Shown: positions 1 to 6,055, counted from the stretch's first letter. The stretch is DNA of 10,662 nucleotides from Candidatus Kaiserbacteria bacterium (GCA_003245875.1 QKBW01000052.1:1-10662); one strand, 5' to 3'. Notes: generated by a model not told the origin, from the letters alone. A program made the numbers and translations.

Positions 1-2
1 AC

Positions 3-461
3 CGGCCGCCCGATGCGGAGGAGGTGGTGCAGGATACCTTTACCAAGATATATCTCAATGCGGGACGGTTTGAAACTCAAGCCGGAGCCAAGTTCTCTTC
101 GTGGGCATATCGTATTTTGGTCAATACGGCGTTTACTCGCTATCAAAAGCTTAAGAAAGAAGGGGAGCGATTCGTGGCCATTCCGCCGGAATTTGAAGAG
201 CTGATAGGTGACCGTATGTTACATTCCGGTTTTGAAGAGCAAAATGACGCTATCGAACGCATATTACATCGTATCCCCGGGCATTTCGCAGCGGTGCTAC
301 GCTTGCACTACTTGGAACACTGGAGCCAGGAAGATATTGCAGCCGCATACGGTGTGCAGACAGGTACGATCAAGGCACGTATTCATCGGGCCAAGACGGC
401 GTTTCGGAAAGAGGCTGGCCGTCAGCAGTTTATTGAAGTAACGTCGAGTAAAGGAAAGTAG
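3..461 (+). CDS. ECF-type sigma-70 family RNA polymerase sigma factor, 5' end cut off by the window
   Basis: The reading frame is open from base 3, so the start lies left of the window. The visible N-terminus (PPDAEEVVQDTFTKIYLNAGRF) matches the end of sigma region 2, the core-binding and -10-recognising helix. The C-terminal half (about residues 80-140 of the visible part) has the region 4 helix-turn-helix: IPGHFAAVLRLHYLEHWSQ, then EDIAAAYGVQTGTIKARIHRAK. There is no region 3, which fits the ECF / group 4 type that directs polymerase to a small regulon. No anti-sigma factor is recognisable. The next gene begins 12 nt after the stop and encodes a small membrane protein, so it is a possible partner, but that is inference. 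An internal ATG at 24 would cut through region 2 and is not the start. Confidence 0.9.
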   Translation, partial: RPPDAEEVVQDTFTKIYLNAGRFETQAGAKFSSWAYRILVNTAFTRYQKLKKEGERFVAIPPEFEELIGDRMLHSGFEEQNDAIERILHRIPGHFAAVLRLHYLEHWSQEDIAAAYGVQTGTIKARIHRAKTAFRKEAGRQQFIEVTSSKGK

Positions 462-472
462 TTATAAAAAGT

Positions 473-790
473 ATGCAGACAGCTAATCAATTAAAAAAGA
501 GTATCATGCGGCGAGTCTACTATGCATATGTCTTGCTAGCGCTCGTACATCCAGCAGCGGTGCGCTTGTATCTGCTTGGTTTGAGTGGTTTTATTTTGAT
601 CAAGTTGGTACATGTGGCAGCGGTGTGGCAGAGCTTTTCGGCCATTCCGGTCGGACAGATAGGGGACTATGTACTGACCACTGTAGTACATGCCGATTGG
701 CAAACCCTAGCGACCTTGTTTTTTATCGGTGTTATATTGGCATCGTTTCGTTTACCGGTACCAAAACATACCCCACGCTGGGCAGTGTAA
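473..790 (+). CDS. small hydrophobic membrane protein, function unknown
   Basis: This is a 105-residue protein. About two hydrophobic segments can be seen, roughly residues 38-58 (LGLSGFILIKLVHVAAV) and 79-97 (LATLFFIGVILASFRL). A basic N-terminus (LKKSIMRRVYYAY) comes first and a short basic tail follows. It begins 12 nt downstream of the sigma-factor stop and ends just before a strong terminator, so the two genes are probably one transcript. I do not recognise a family domain. The context allows a membrane anti-sigma or sensor role, but no zinc-binding or anti-sigma motif is visible, so that is speculation. No clear Shine-Dalgarno sequence precedes the ATG; AAGGAAAG lies too far upstream. 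Confidence 0.7.
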   Translation: MQTANQLKKSIMRRVYYAYVLLALVHPAAVRLYLLGLSGFILIKLVHVAAVWQSFSAIPVGQIGDYVLTTVVHADWQTLATLFFIGVILASFRLPVPKHTPRWAV

Positions 791-804
791 GAGGCGGTCA
801 AAAC

Positions 805-839
805 AAAGCAGCGGCGGGCCTTTGGCCCGCCGCTGCTTT
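805..839. terminator. bidirectional intrinsic terminator between convergent genes
   Basis: A perfect 16-bp stem (AAAGCAGCGGCGGGCC with its complement at 824-839) closes on a TTT loop. On the + strand the 3' arm runs into TTTTCCTT. On the - strand it ends in CTTTGTTTTG. It lies between the + membrane-protein gene (stop at 790) and the - recA gene (stop at 847), so it can end both transcripts. Confidence 0.85.
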
Positions 840-846
840 TCCTTAT

Positions 847-1926
847 CTATGCATGTTCCTCTTTCATGGCTTTCCGGATGTGCTTTAAGAGCTCATTGGT
901 CATCTTTTTGTCACCCTTGAGAGTGGTACGAGCAGCGCCATAGCCGCGGCCGAGCTTTACTTCGGTTGAGGCGTCACCGCCTGGTGGGGTGTAGGTGTAG
1001 GAAGCACCGCTCTTTGTCACAAACTTGTATTTCTCACCGAGTGCCAACAACTCACCTTCACGACTGATACCCTCGCCGTAGATGAGGTCAAATTCGGTCG
1101 TATGGAATGGGGGAGCAACCTTATTTTTAACAACTTTTACACGGTGCCGCCCGCCAACCACCTCGTCGCCTTTTTTGATCTGAGCAATACGACGGATATC
1201 AAGGCGTACTGAGGTATAAAACTTGAGCGCTTTACCGCCCGGTGTTGTTTCTGGGTTACCAAACATCACACCGATCTGCATACGAATTTGGTTGATGAAA
1301 ACAACAACCGTCTTACTTTTGGCAACAATACCGGTTAATTTACGAAGGGCTTGGCTCATCAGACGAGCTTGTTTACCAACGTGTGTGGCACCCATTTCTC
1401 CCTCGATCTCGTCTTTTGGTGTCAGTGCGGCGACTGAGTCGATCACAATAACATCGATCTTGCCACTACGTACCAATGATTCAACGATCTCTAGGGCCTG
1501 TTCACCGGTGTCTGGTTGTGAGATCAACAGCTCATCGAGTTTTACACCGATGGCAGCAGCGTATTCTGGGTCCATCGCGTGTTCCGCATCAATAAATGCA
1601 CAGATCCCGTTTGTTTTTTGTGCTTCTGCAATTGCGTGCAAGGCGAGTGTTGTCTTACCGGAGCTTTCAGGACCAAAGATTTCAATAATACGCCCGCGTG
1701 GATATCCGCCGATACCGAGCGCATCGTCGAGGCCAATAGAACCGGAGGGGATCGCGTCAACATCTACCTTGGCGGTTGAGCTCAGTGTCATTATGGCGTC
1801 ATCACCGAATTTTGTTTTGATGCTGCGCAAGGTCTCACTGATATCTTGTGTATCGGTGATTTCAGGCTTTTCAGTTTTCGGTGCTGCTGCTTTGGTTGTT
1901 TTCTTTGCTGTCTTTTTTGTTGCCAT
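847..1926 (-). CDS. recA: RecA recombinase
   Basis: The ATP-dependent strand-exchange protein of homologous recombination, 359 residues. Visible motifs are Walker A GPESSGKT at 85-92, a stretch around DAEHAMDP at 113-120, Walker B DVIVIDS at 158-164, QIRMQIGVMFGNPETTPGG at 213-231 (loop L2 region) and the C-terminal lysine-rich helix. I chose the ATG at 1926 (MATKKTAKK...). The frame stays open to 2019, but that extra 31 residues does not look like RecA and lies inside the upstream gene. The first 20 residues are a Lys/Ala/Thr-rich tail. The acidic C-terminal tail of E. coli RecA is missing: the protein ends KAMKEEHA. The start overlaps the end of the Ig-like gene by 56 nt in another frame, and no Shine-Dalgarno sequence is visible. 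Last gene of the ftsK operon. Confidence 0.97.
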   Translation of the reverse strand: MATKKTAKKTTKAAAPKTEKPEITDTQDISETLRSIKTKFGDDAIMTLSSTAKVDVDAIPSGSIGLDDALGIGGYPRGRIIEIFGPESSGKTTLALHAIAEAQKTNGICAFIDAEHAMDPEYAAAIGVKLDELLISQPDTGEQALEIVESLVRSGKIDVIVIDSVAALTPKDEIEGEMGATHVGKQARLMSQALRKLTGIVAKSKTVVVFINQIRMQIGVMFGNPETTPGGKALKFYTSVRLDIRRIAQIKKGDEVVGGRHRVKVVKNKVAPPFHTTEFDLIYGEGISREGELLALGEKYKFVTKSGASYTYTPPGGDASTEVKLGRGYGAARTTLKGDKKMTNELLKHIRKAMKEEHA

Positions 1927-2308
1927 AAGTGGTGGTATTAAGATTGGTAGTGTTGTCTGGAGTATAGAGGAAAGGGCGTTCCAGTCGTGCGGTACGACCA
2001 TAGCGATCCTTCGCTTCAATACTGACTATAGTATACCCTGGAGTGAGCACGACGTCTTGTGTAAAGTAGCCTTGTTCATCGGTCAGGATTGGGAGGTCGT
2101 TAATAGTGATCTCTACGATATTGCGTGCGATGCCTTCTACGGTGACGGTCGGGGTGGTGTTCTGGTAGGGTGGTTCTTTCAGAAGTTCTAATGTTGGTCC
2201 GCCAAGGAGCAGTCTACTTTGCCAGAGTACATAGCCGGCAAAACCAAGAATAATCAAAACAATAAGCCCAAAACGTACCATTGCACTAAAGGTTAGCGGG
2301 CGATACAT
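1871..2308 (-). CDS. membrane-anchored protein with one Ig-like domain
   Basis: This is a 145-residue protein. A short basic N-terminus is followed by one membrane helix (about 11-30, VRFGLIVLIILGFAGYVLW). Next is a beta-rich region (about 40-115) of the bacterial Ig-like type, with the pattern TVEGIARNIVEITINDLPIL, then TPGYTIVSIEAKDRYGRTA. The tail (116-145) is rich in Asn, Ser and Thr. The folded part should lie outside the membrane. It starts 2 nt after the ftsK stop and its TGA stop lies 56 nt inside recA, so translation of all three genes is probably coupled. Similar one-helix Ig proteins between ftsK and recA are, from memory, a recurring arrangement in Parcubacteria. The exact role is unknown. 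A second in-frame ATG at 2281 would shorten the protein by nine residues. Confidence 0.82.
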   Translation of the reverse strand: MYRPLTFSAMVRFGLIVLIILGFAGYVLWQSRLLLGGPTLELLKEPPYQNTTPTVTVEGIARNIVEITINDLPILTDEQGYFTQDVVLTPGYTIVSIEAKDRYGRTARLERPFLYTPDNTTNLNTTTYGNKKDSKENNQSSSTEN

Positions 2309-2310
2309 GT

Positions 2311-4527
2311 TTAGAAATCCGGCTGGTCGGTGGTTGACTCACCATCCCCATCTTTATGGGCGAGAACAGCACGCGGTTTACTACCTTCTTGTGGACCAAT
2401 AACCCCGCGTTCTTCCAGCATGTCAATGAGACGAGCGCCACGTGAATACCCAACCTTAAGACGTCGCTGGAGGTATGAGGTTGAAGCTTTTCCGGCCTCG
2501 ATGACTATCTGGCGAGCTTCTTCATATAGATCATCCTCATCTTCATCTTCCAAGCTGGCACCAAAGAATGAGTCGGCGTTACCTTCGTGGTGCTCCTCCA
2601 GATCAAGTGCGTCGAGTTCGTGCGCAATGGTCTGGTCTTTAAGATAATCAACCACCCCCTTGACCTCATCTTCTGACAAAAAGGCAGACTGTAAGCGTTG
2701 TAGCTTTCCGGAATCATTAGACATGAAGAGGAGGTCACCCTTGCCGAGCAATTTTTCGGCACCGACTTGGTCAATGATGGTGCGAGAGTCGATCTGTGAA
2801 GCTACCTGGAAGGCTAGTCGGGTTGGTATGTTCGCCTTAATGGTACCGGTAATAACGTTGACTGAAGGGCGCTGGGTGGCCAGTATCAGGTGGATACCGA
2901 CCGCACGACTCATTTGAGCAAGACGAACAATGGTCGCTTCAAGTTCACGGGGATATGCATGCATCAGATCGGCCAATTCATCCATAACGATCACTATATA
3001 TGGTAATGGTTCAGGTAAACTCATGCGTTCATCTTCCAGGGAACCATCCGCAACCCATTTTTGTTTAGCCTTGCGGTATACATTCTTATGATAAGAGTCG
3101 ATATTCTGGACCCGTTCGGCTTGCAAGATATCGTAGCGTCGTTCCATTTCCTTAACGGCCCACTTGAGTGCCATCAGCGCTTTTTTGGCGTCCGTTATAA
3201 CCGGCGACATAAGGTGGGGAATGCCGTTGTAGAGAGAGAGCTCCACTCGCTTTGGGTCAACCATAATGAAGCGCAACTGTTCAGGAGAATTACGGTAGAG
3301 CAGGGAGACGATGATGTTGTGTATCATGACCGACTTTCCTGACCCGGTGGTGCCGGCGATCAGGCCGTGTGGCATGCGCGCGAGGTTGGCGAAGTGTGCC
3401 GCGCCGGTAATGTCTTTACCAAGTGCCACCATGAGTGGGTTGGGCGAGTCTGTGTAGTCAGGTGAGGCGAGGAGTGAGGCGAGTCCGACGGTGGCTTTTT
3501 CGAGGTTTGGCACCTCAATACCGACCAAAGACTTGCCGGGGATAGGGGCCTCGATGCGAATAGCGCTGGCGCGTAAGGCAAGCTGTAGCTCTTGGCTTAA
3601 GCCGACAATGCGCGAGATCTTAACACCCTGTGCCGGTTTCAGTGCATAGCGGGTAACAGTTGGTCCAATTTCAACTTCGTCCATTTCGACCTCGATACCA
3701 AAGGTCTTAAGTGTTTGCTTGATGGTATTGGCGTTGGCTTTGGCATCGCCGGTCTTGGCACGTCCTTTGTTCTTAGAGAGGAGTGAGAGCGGTGGAGGGT
3801 CGTATGGACCTTCAAAACTAGATACCAAGAATTCCGACTCTTTCTTGAGACCCAACCGTTCCCCCATGCCTTTTTTGATCCTTGGTTCATCCTCGGCACT
3901 GTCTGCTGCATTAGCGTCATGTATCTCCGGTTCGGGGTCGGGGAGTTTCTCAGCCTGAGCCAACATACTGGAGAGGGATGTGGCAGTATCTTCATCCTCT
4001 TGTTCATCTGCGTCTTGCTTCTCACGTTTGGTCCAAGCTGGTCGATGAAATCCGAAATCAAAGACCAAGAACGACCCGATCAAGGTCAGGGCGACAAGTA
4101 CGATAGTAGTTGCTATGGTGCTGAAGAGATAGACCAAAGGAGTTGCCATACCAAAGCCGATCCAGCCTCCCAGGTGTGGTCGATACAATTCCATCAAACC
4201 TAATAAAGCCAGGAACAGCAGAGCGACACCGATCAATTTTGAGGTGCTGACCGGTTCGTTTTCTTCTGGACGTAACAAGACGTATACAAAGAACCCACAG
4301 GCTACCGGTGCCAGGTACGCACCACCTCCAAACAGTTGCGACAAGATGAGCTGCATATAGTCACCGACCGGTCCTGCCAAATGTGCCAATGACAATGCAA
4401 AAAGAATGCCCAACACAACAAAAGCCGTTGCGCCGATCGCTTGTTTGGTGTGGGGGGAGAGATCGTCAAAAAAGGCGTGGTGGTGATGAACTTTAGCGGG
4501 TGTTTTTTTCTTCTTCTTGGGTGCAAT
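2311..4527 (-). CDS. ftsK: FtsK/SpoIIIE-type DNA translocase
   Basis: A hexameric ATP-driven DNA pump that clears chromosome ends from the division septum. Numbering is from the ATT start. A basic N-terminus is followed by a block of about four membrane helices (30-160) and an acidic, proline-containing linker (170-250). The alpha/beta motor comes next, with Walker A GTTGSGKS at 392-399, MVDPKRVELSLYNGIPHL, Walker B IVIVMDE at 511-517 and ATQRPSVNVITGTIKANIPT. A C-terminal winged-helix gamma domain lies at about 662-727 (ARQIVIEAGKASTSYLQRRL). The only standard in-frame start is GTG at 4416, which falls inside the first membrane helix. Coding character continues upstream (APKKKKKTPAKVHHHHAFF) back to an in-frame TGA with no ATG, GTG or TTG, so ATT at 4527 is my preferred start. 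First gene of the ftsK-Ig-recA operon. Confidence 0.93.
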   Translation of the reverse strand: MAPKKKKKTPAKVHHHHAFFDDLSPHTKQAIGATAFVVLGILFALSLAHLAGPVGDYMQLILSQLFGGGAYLAPVACGFFVYVLLRPEENEPVSTSKLIGVALLFLALLGLMELYRPHLGGWIGFGMATPLVYLFSTIATTIVLVALTLIGSFLVFDFGFHRPAWTKREKQDADEQEDEDTATSLSSMLAQAEKLPDPEPEIHDANAADSAEDEPRIKKGMGERLGLKKESEFLVSSFEGPYDPPPLSLLSKNKGRAKTGDAKANANTIKQTLKTFGIEVEMDEVEIGPTVTRYALKPAQGVKISRIVGLSQELQLALRASAIRIEAPIPGKSLVGIEVPNLEKATVGLASLLASPDYTDSPNPLMVALGKDITGAAHFANLARMPHGLIAGTTGSGKSVMIHNIIVSLLYRNSPEQLRFIMVDPKRVELSLYNGIPHLMSPVITDAKKALMALKWAVKEMERRYDILQAERVQNIDSYHKNVYRKAKQKWVADGSLEDERMSLPEPLPYIVIVMDELADLMHAYPRELEATIVRLAQMSRAVGIHLILATQRPSVNVITGTIKANIPTRLAFQVASQIDSRTIIDQVGAEKLLGKGDLLFMSNDSGKLQRLQSAFLSEDEVKGVVDYLKDQTIAHELDALDLEEHHEGNADSFFGASLEDEDEDDLYEEARQIVIEAGKASTSYLQRRLKVGYSRGARLIDMLEERGVIGPQEGSKPRAVLAHKDGDGESTTDQPDF

Positions 4528-4562
4528 GAAAATACATAAAATACTGCAACGAATACCACTGC

Positions 4563-4568
4563 ATCATA
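4563..4568 (-). promoter_or_regulatory. extended -10 promoter of the ftsK operon
   Basis: Read on the - strand, TGGTATGAT is an extended -10 (TGn plus TATGAT). No good -35 lies 17 nt upstream. Transcription would start near 4556, about 29 nt before the proposed ATT start codon of ftsK. The prediction is from sequence only. Confidence 0.5.
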
Positions 4569-4603
4569 CCACGCGCACGCAGAGCTTTATAAGGACCGGC
4601 AAT

Positions 4604-4627
4604 AAAAAACCCTTGAAAGACAAGGGT
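4604..4627 (-). terminator. minus-strand intrinsic terminator lying over the divergent promoter
   Basis: On the - strand, ACCCTTG (4627-4621), loop TCTTT and CAAGGGT (4615-4609) run into a T tract (4609-4604) and then ATT. This is a short but textbook terminator pointing at ftsK. It sits upstream of the ftsK promoter and overlaps the -35 of the oppositely oriented promoter. It could stop antisense transcripts from the winged-helix gene from entering ftsK. Confidence 0.5.
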
Positions 4628-4641
4628 GTTTGTCCTATACT
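4613..4641 (+). promoter_or_regulatory. sigma-70 promoter of the winged-helix gene
   Basis: TTGAAA at 4613-4618, a 17-nt spacer and TATACT at 4636-4641 form a near-consensus housekeeping promoter. Transcription would start near 4648, giving a leader of about 32 nt before the ATG at 4680. This is one of the best promoters in the window. Confidence 0.75.
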
Positions 4642-4652
4642 GTATAAGACAA
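4630..4652. promoter_or_regulatory. operator-like palindrome over the -10 of the winged-helix gene
   Basis: TTGTC-c-TATAC-t-GTATA-a-GACAA: 10 of 11 symmetric base pairs match around a central T at 4641. The palindrome covers the whole -10 and the predicted start site, which is where a dimeric repressor would block transcription. A further GACAA half-site lies at 4619-4623. Autoregulation by the downstream winged-helix protein is inference. Confidence 0.5.
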
Positions 4653-4679
4653 GATATATTAGACATCTAACCTCACGTC

Positions 4680-5378
4680 ATGGACACGGAAGCATTGATA
4701 AAGGCCACAGAGAGTACCAAACGTCTCATACAAGATGACAATTATTACCGCCATATTTTTAAAAAGACAGAAAGAATTGTCTCTGTAGTCTTTTACATCA
4801 CGCACAACATAAAAGACGTTCCCGCAAACAGAGTGCAGGTGGCAGACATGGAAACGTCGGCCCGTTTCTTACATGATGCGGTCATCACGTCTCTTAACGG
4901 ATTACAACACATGGCAGAAGAGGAGGTGCGCAAGACCGCCCATGCATTGGTGGCACTGTTGAGTAAATTGACCGTAGCCCAAGCAGCGGGCTTGATGACC
5001 ACTGAGGTGCTTTCGATCATCGAAAACGAAGCTGATTCTGTATTGCGATCCATGGGCCCGTACCTGGGAGAAGAACCGGTACATGCATTGGTTGCGGAAC
5101 CGCGCACGGTAACGCGTCGTGGTGCCACAGGAGCGGTGGCTCGTCCTGCATCTCGTCCCGTAGAACAAAACACGCGCGAGAAAGTATCCCATCAGAATCG
5201 TAAAGATCAGATAAAGGCCATCATGGCGACACAAGGGGAGGTGAGCATAAAAGACATATCTGCCGTACTTACCGGCATCAGTGAAAAGACAATCCAACGA
5301 GATTTAAACGACATGATAGAAACTAATGATATAAAGCGTATAGGAGAAAGACGCTGGTCACGTTACGTCCTTCTATAG
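4680..5378 (+). CDS. protein with helical N-terminus and C-terminal winged helix-turn-helix, probable regulator
   Basis: A 232-residue protein in three parts. Residues 1-135 look all-helical, with regular heptad-like stretches such as EEVRKTAHALVALLSKL. Residues 136-172 are a basic, Pro/Arg-rich linker. Residues 173-232 form a winged-helix domain (RKDQIKAIMATQGEVSIKDI, then ISEKTIQRDLNDMIETNDI), like the DeoR or GntR-like family in which ISEKTIQRDLN is the recognition helix and GERRWSRYVLL the wing. It probably binds DNA as a dimer through the helical part. It is divergent from ftsK and has its own promoter with a palindrome on it. The start ATG has no Shine-Dalgarno sequence. A 6-bp hairpin (5365-5370 with 5378-5383) spans the stop codon; no convincing terminator follows. 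The effector is unknown. Confidence 0.8.
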   Translation: MDTEALIKATESTKRLIQDDNYYRHIFKKTERIVSVVFYITHNIKDVPANRVQVADMETSARFLHDAVITSLNGLQHMAEEEVRKTAHALVALLSKLTVAQAAGLMTTEVLSIIENEADSVLRSMGPYLGEEPVHALVAEPRTVTRRGATGAVARPASRPVEQNTREKVSHQNRKDQIKAIMATQGEVSIKDISAVLTGISEKTIQRDLNDMIETNDIKRIGERRWSRYVLL

Positions 5379-5435
5379 GACGTTGGAAGAAAAGCTCTGT
5401 CCCAGAGTATTAGTAGAGGGGTGTACGTTGACATG

Positions 5436-5470
5436 ATGTCTTTTAGTCCGTTGGTGACACCAAAAGACAT
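5436..5470. repeat. 9-bp perfect inverted repeat with 17-nt spacer
   Basis: ATGTCTTTT at 5436-5444 and AAAAGACAT at 5462-5470 are exact inverted copies. No T tract follows, so it is not an obvious terminator. A consensus-like TTGACA lies just upstream at 5428-5433 but has no -10 at the right distance. Role unknown. Confidence 0.45.
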
Positions 5471-5598
5471 AGGGACAAAGTACGGTTGGAGAGGCTTTTA
5501 TTGCATTTTTATAAAAATATTGCGTGATTTTTTGCCCTGTAAGGCAACCGCACTATGTTCGTCTTCATAGGGAGATAAGGGGCTGCTGTATTGCTTTT

Positions 5599-5627
5599 TT
5601 GCGCATTTGCAGTATGCTCCTTATATT
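5599..5627 (+). promoter_or_regulatory. candidate promoter in the long intergenic region
   Basis: TTGCGC at 5599-5604, a 17-nt spacer and TATATT at 5622-5627. A second -10-like TATACT lies at 5676-5681 with only a poor -35 (TTGCTG, 19-nt spacer). Either could give a transcript of several hundred nucleotides before the surface-protein gene. Weak evidence in AT-rich DNA. Confidence 0.3.
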
Positions 5628-5748
5628 TTACGGTATATCCACAGCTGTAGTTGCTGCATTTTGCGTTAAATTTTGTATACTAACGCGTAGTGCATGGGCA
5701 CGCTTTTTTAAAAAGGCAAGCTCGGGAATGCCAATGTTCGTTGACAGT

Positions 5749-5766
5749 ACTTTGTCTAGACAAAGT
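5749..5766. promoter_or_regulatory. 18-bp perfect palindrome, likely protein-binding site
   Basis: ACTTTGTCTAGACAAAGT is its own reverse complement. It lies directly behind a consensus -35 TTGACA (5741-5746) and inside outer inverted arms TGACAG (5742-5747) and CTGTCA (5776-5781). No good -10 sits at 16-18 nt; TTACAT begins 19 nt after the -35. The core TTGTC-TA-GACAA shares its half-site with the palindrome at 4630-4652. Confidence 0.5.
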
Positions 5767-5881
5767 TACATATGTCTGTCACCGCCAGCACCACCTGGCG
5801 TAAATTACGTGGTATCTACTGTTTGATCGAATGACCTTCTGGTCCGCGTGTCCGTTTTCTTAATTCTTGGATATATAGCTA

Positions 5882-5899
5882 ATTCATATATATATGAAT
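5882..5899. repeat. 18-bp AT-rich perfect palindrome
   Basis: ATTCATATATATATGAAT is perfectly self-complementary. The arm ATTCATAT recurs in the palindrome at 5990-6009, on the other side of the large hairpin. It also overlaps a possible -10 (TTGGAT at 5867-5872, 16-nt spacer, TATATA at 5889-5894). Confidence 0.55.
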
Positions 5900-5930
5900 A
5901 TATGTGATTGGTGAACGTGAATTGATCCAT

Positions 5931-5986
5931 GACCGAAGTCGCCAGCAGGGGAGAAAGCCTTCTCCTACATGCTGGCGACTTCGGTC
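5931..5986. repeat. large two-part hairpin in the surface-protein leader region
   Basis: A perfect 17-bp stem, GACCGAAGTCGCCAGCA (5931-5947) with its complement (5970-5986), encloses a second 6-bp stem GGAGAA-AGCC-TTCTCC (5950-5965). No T tract follows on either strand, so it does not read as a normal terminator. If transcribed toward 6056 it would lie about 70 nt upstream of the start codon and could act as an mRNA-stabilising 5' structure, as is common for abundant surface proteins (inference). It could also form a cruciform. Confidence 0.6.
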
Positions 5987-5989
5987 GCA

Positions 5990-6018
5990 AATATGAATTA
6001 ATTCATATTACTAGTAAT
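5990..6018. repeat. 20-bp perfect palindrome overlapping a 12-bp palindrome
   Basis: AATATGAATTAATTCATATT (5990-6009) is perfectly self-complementary. ATTACTAGTAAT (6007-6018) overlaps its end and is also perfect. The first shares arms with the palindrome at 5882-5899, so two related AT palindromes flank the GC-rich hairpin. Confidence 0.55.
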
Positions 6019-6041
6019 GTTTAGAAGTAATTCTTAACAAC

Positions 6042-6055
6042 AAACTTTAAAGTTT
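6042..6055. repeat. 14-bp palindrome touching the start codon of the surface-protein gene
   Basis: AAACTTTAAAGTTT is perfectly self-complementary and ends at the base before the ATG at 6056. It occupies the place of a Shine-Dalgarno sequence, and none is present. Role unknown; it could be an operator or a translation-control element. Confidence 0.5.

Larger units (their letters stand above)
5379..6055. other. 677-bp intergenic region rich in palindromes, no convincing gene
   Basis: This stretch is long for such a compact genome. It holds a 9-bp inverted repeat (5436-5470), a 14-bp AT palindrome ATTTTTATAAAAAT (5505-5518), possible promoters (best at 5599-5627), an 18-bp perfect palindrome (5749-5766), and from 5882 to 6055 a chain of palindromes and a large hairpin, listed separately. 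A 100-codon open frame from a GTG at 5524 to 5826 has cysteine-rich, rare-codon content and overlaps these signals, so I do not call it a gene. The region most likely serves as the control and leader region of the surface-protein gene at 6056. Confidence 0.6.

Noticed and set aside
1927..2019. Upstream extension of recA by 31 residues
   Set aside because: The added peptide does not resemble RecA and lies within the Ig-like coding region. The ATG at 1926 gives a typical RecA length.
1223..2191. 322-codon open frame on the + strand opposite recA
   Set aside because: It is the antisense shadow of recA and the Ig-like gene. The product has no recognisable domain, and both genes on the other strand are clear.
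2311..4416. TGA as a reassigned codon, as in some CPR groups
   Set aside because: No in-frame TGA occurs in the long genes, and the Ig-like gene ends at TGA with several further TGAs in frame after it, so the standard bacterial code fits.
5634..5643. DnaA-box-like ATATCCACA, and a similar TGTGGATTA at 9841-9849
   Set aside because: Single sites with mismatches, far apart, with no DNA-unwinding element or dnaA/dnaN context, so not an origin.
5524..5826. 100-codon GTG-started frame in the long intergenic region
   Set aside because: Cysteine-rich, rare AGG codons, no domain, and it overlaps promoter-like and palindromic signals. It has one hydrophobic stretch, so a degenerate gene cannot be ruled out fully.
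5805..5990. 61-codon minus-strand frame across the hairpin and palindromes
   Set aside because: Its sequence is produced by the hairpin and AT palindromes; there is no domain or promoter.
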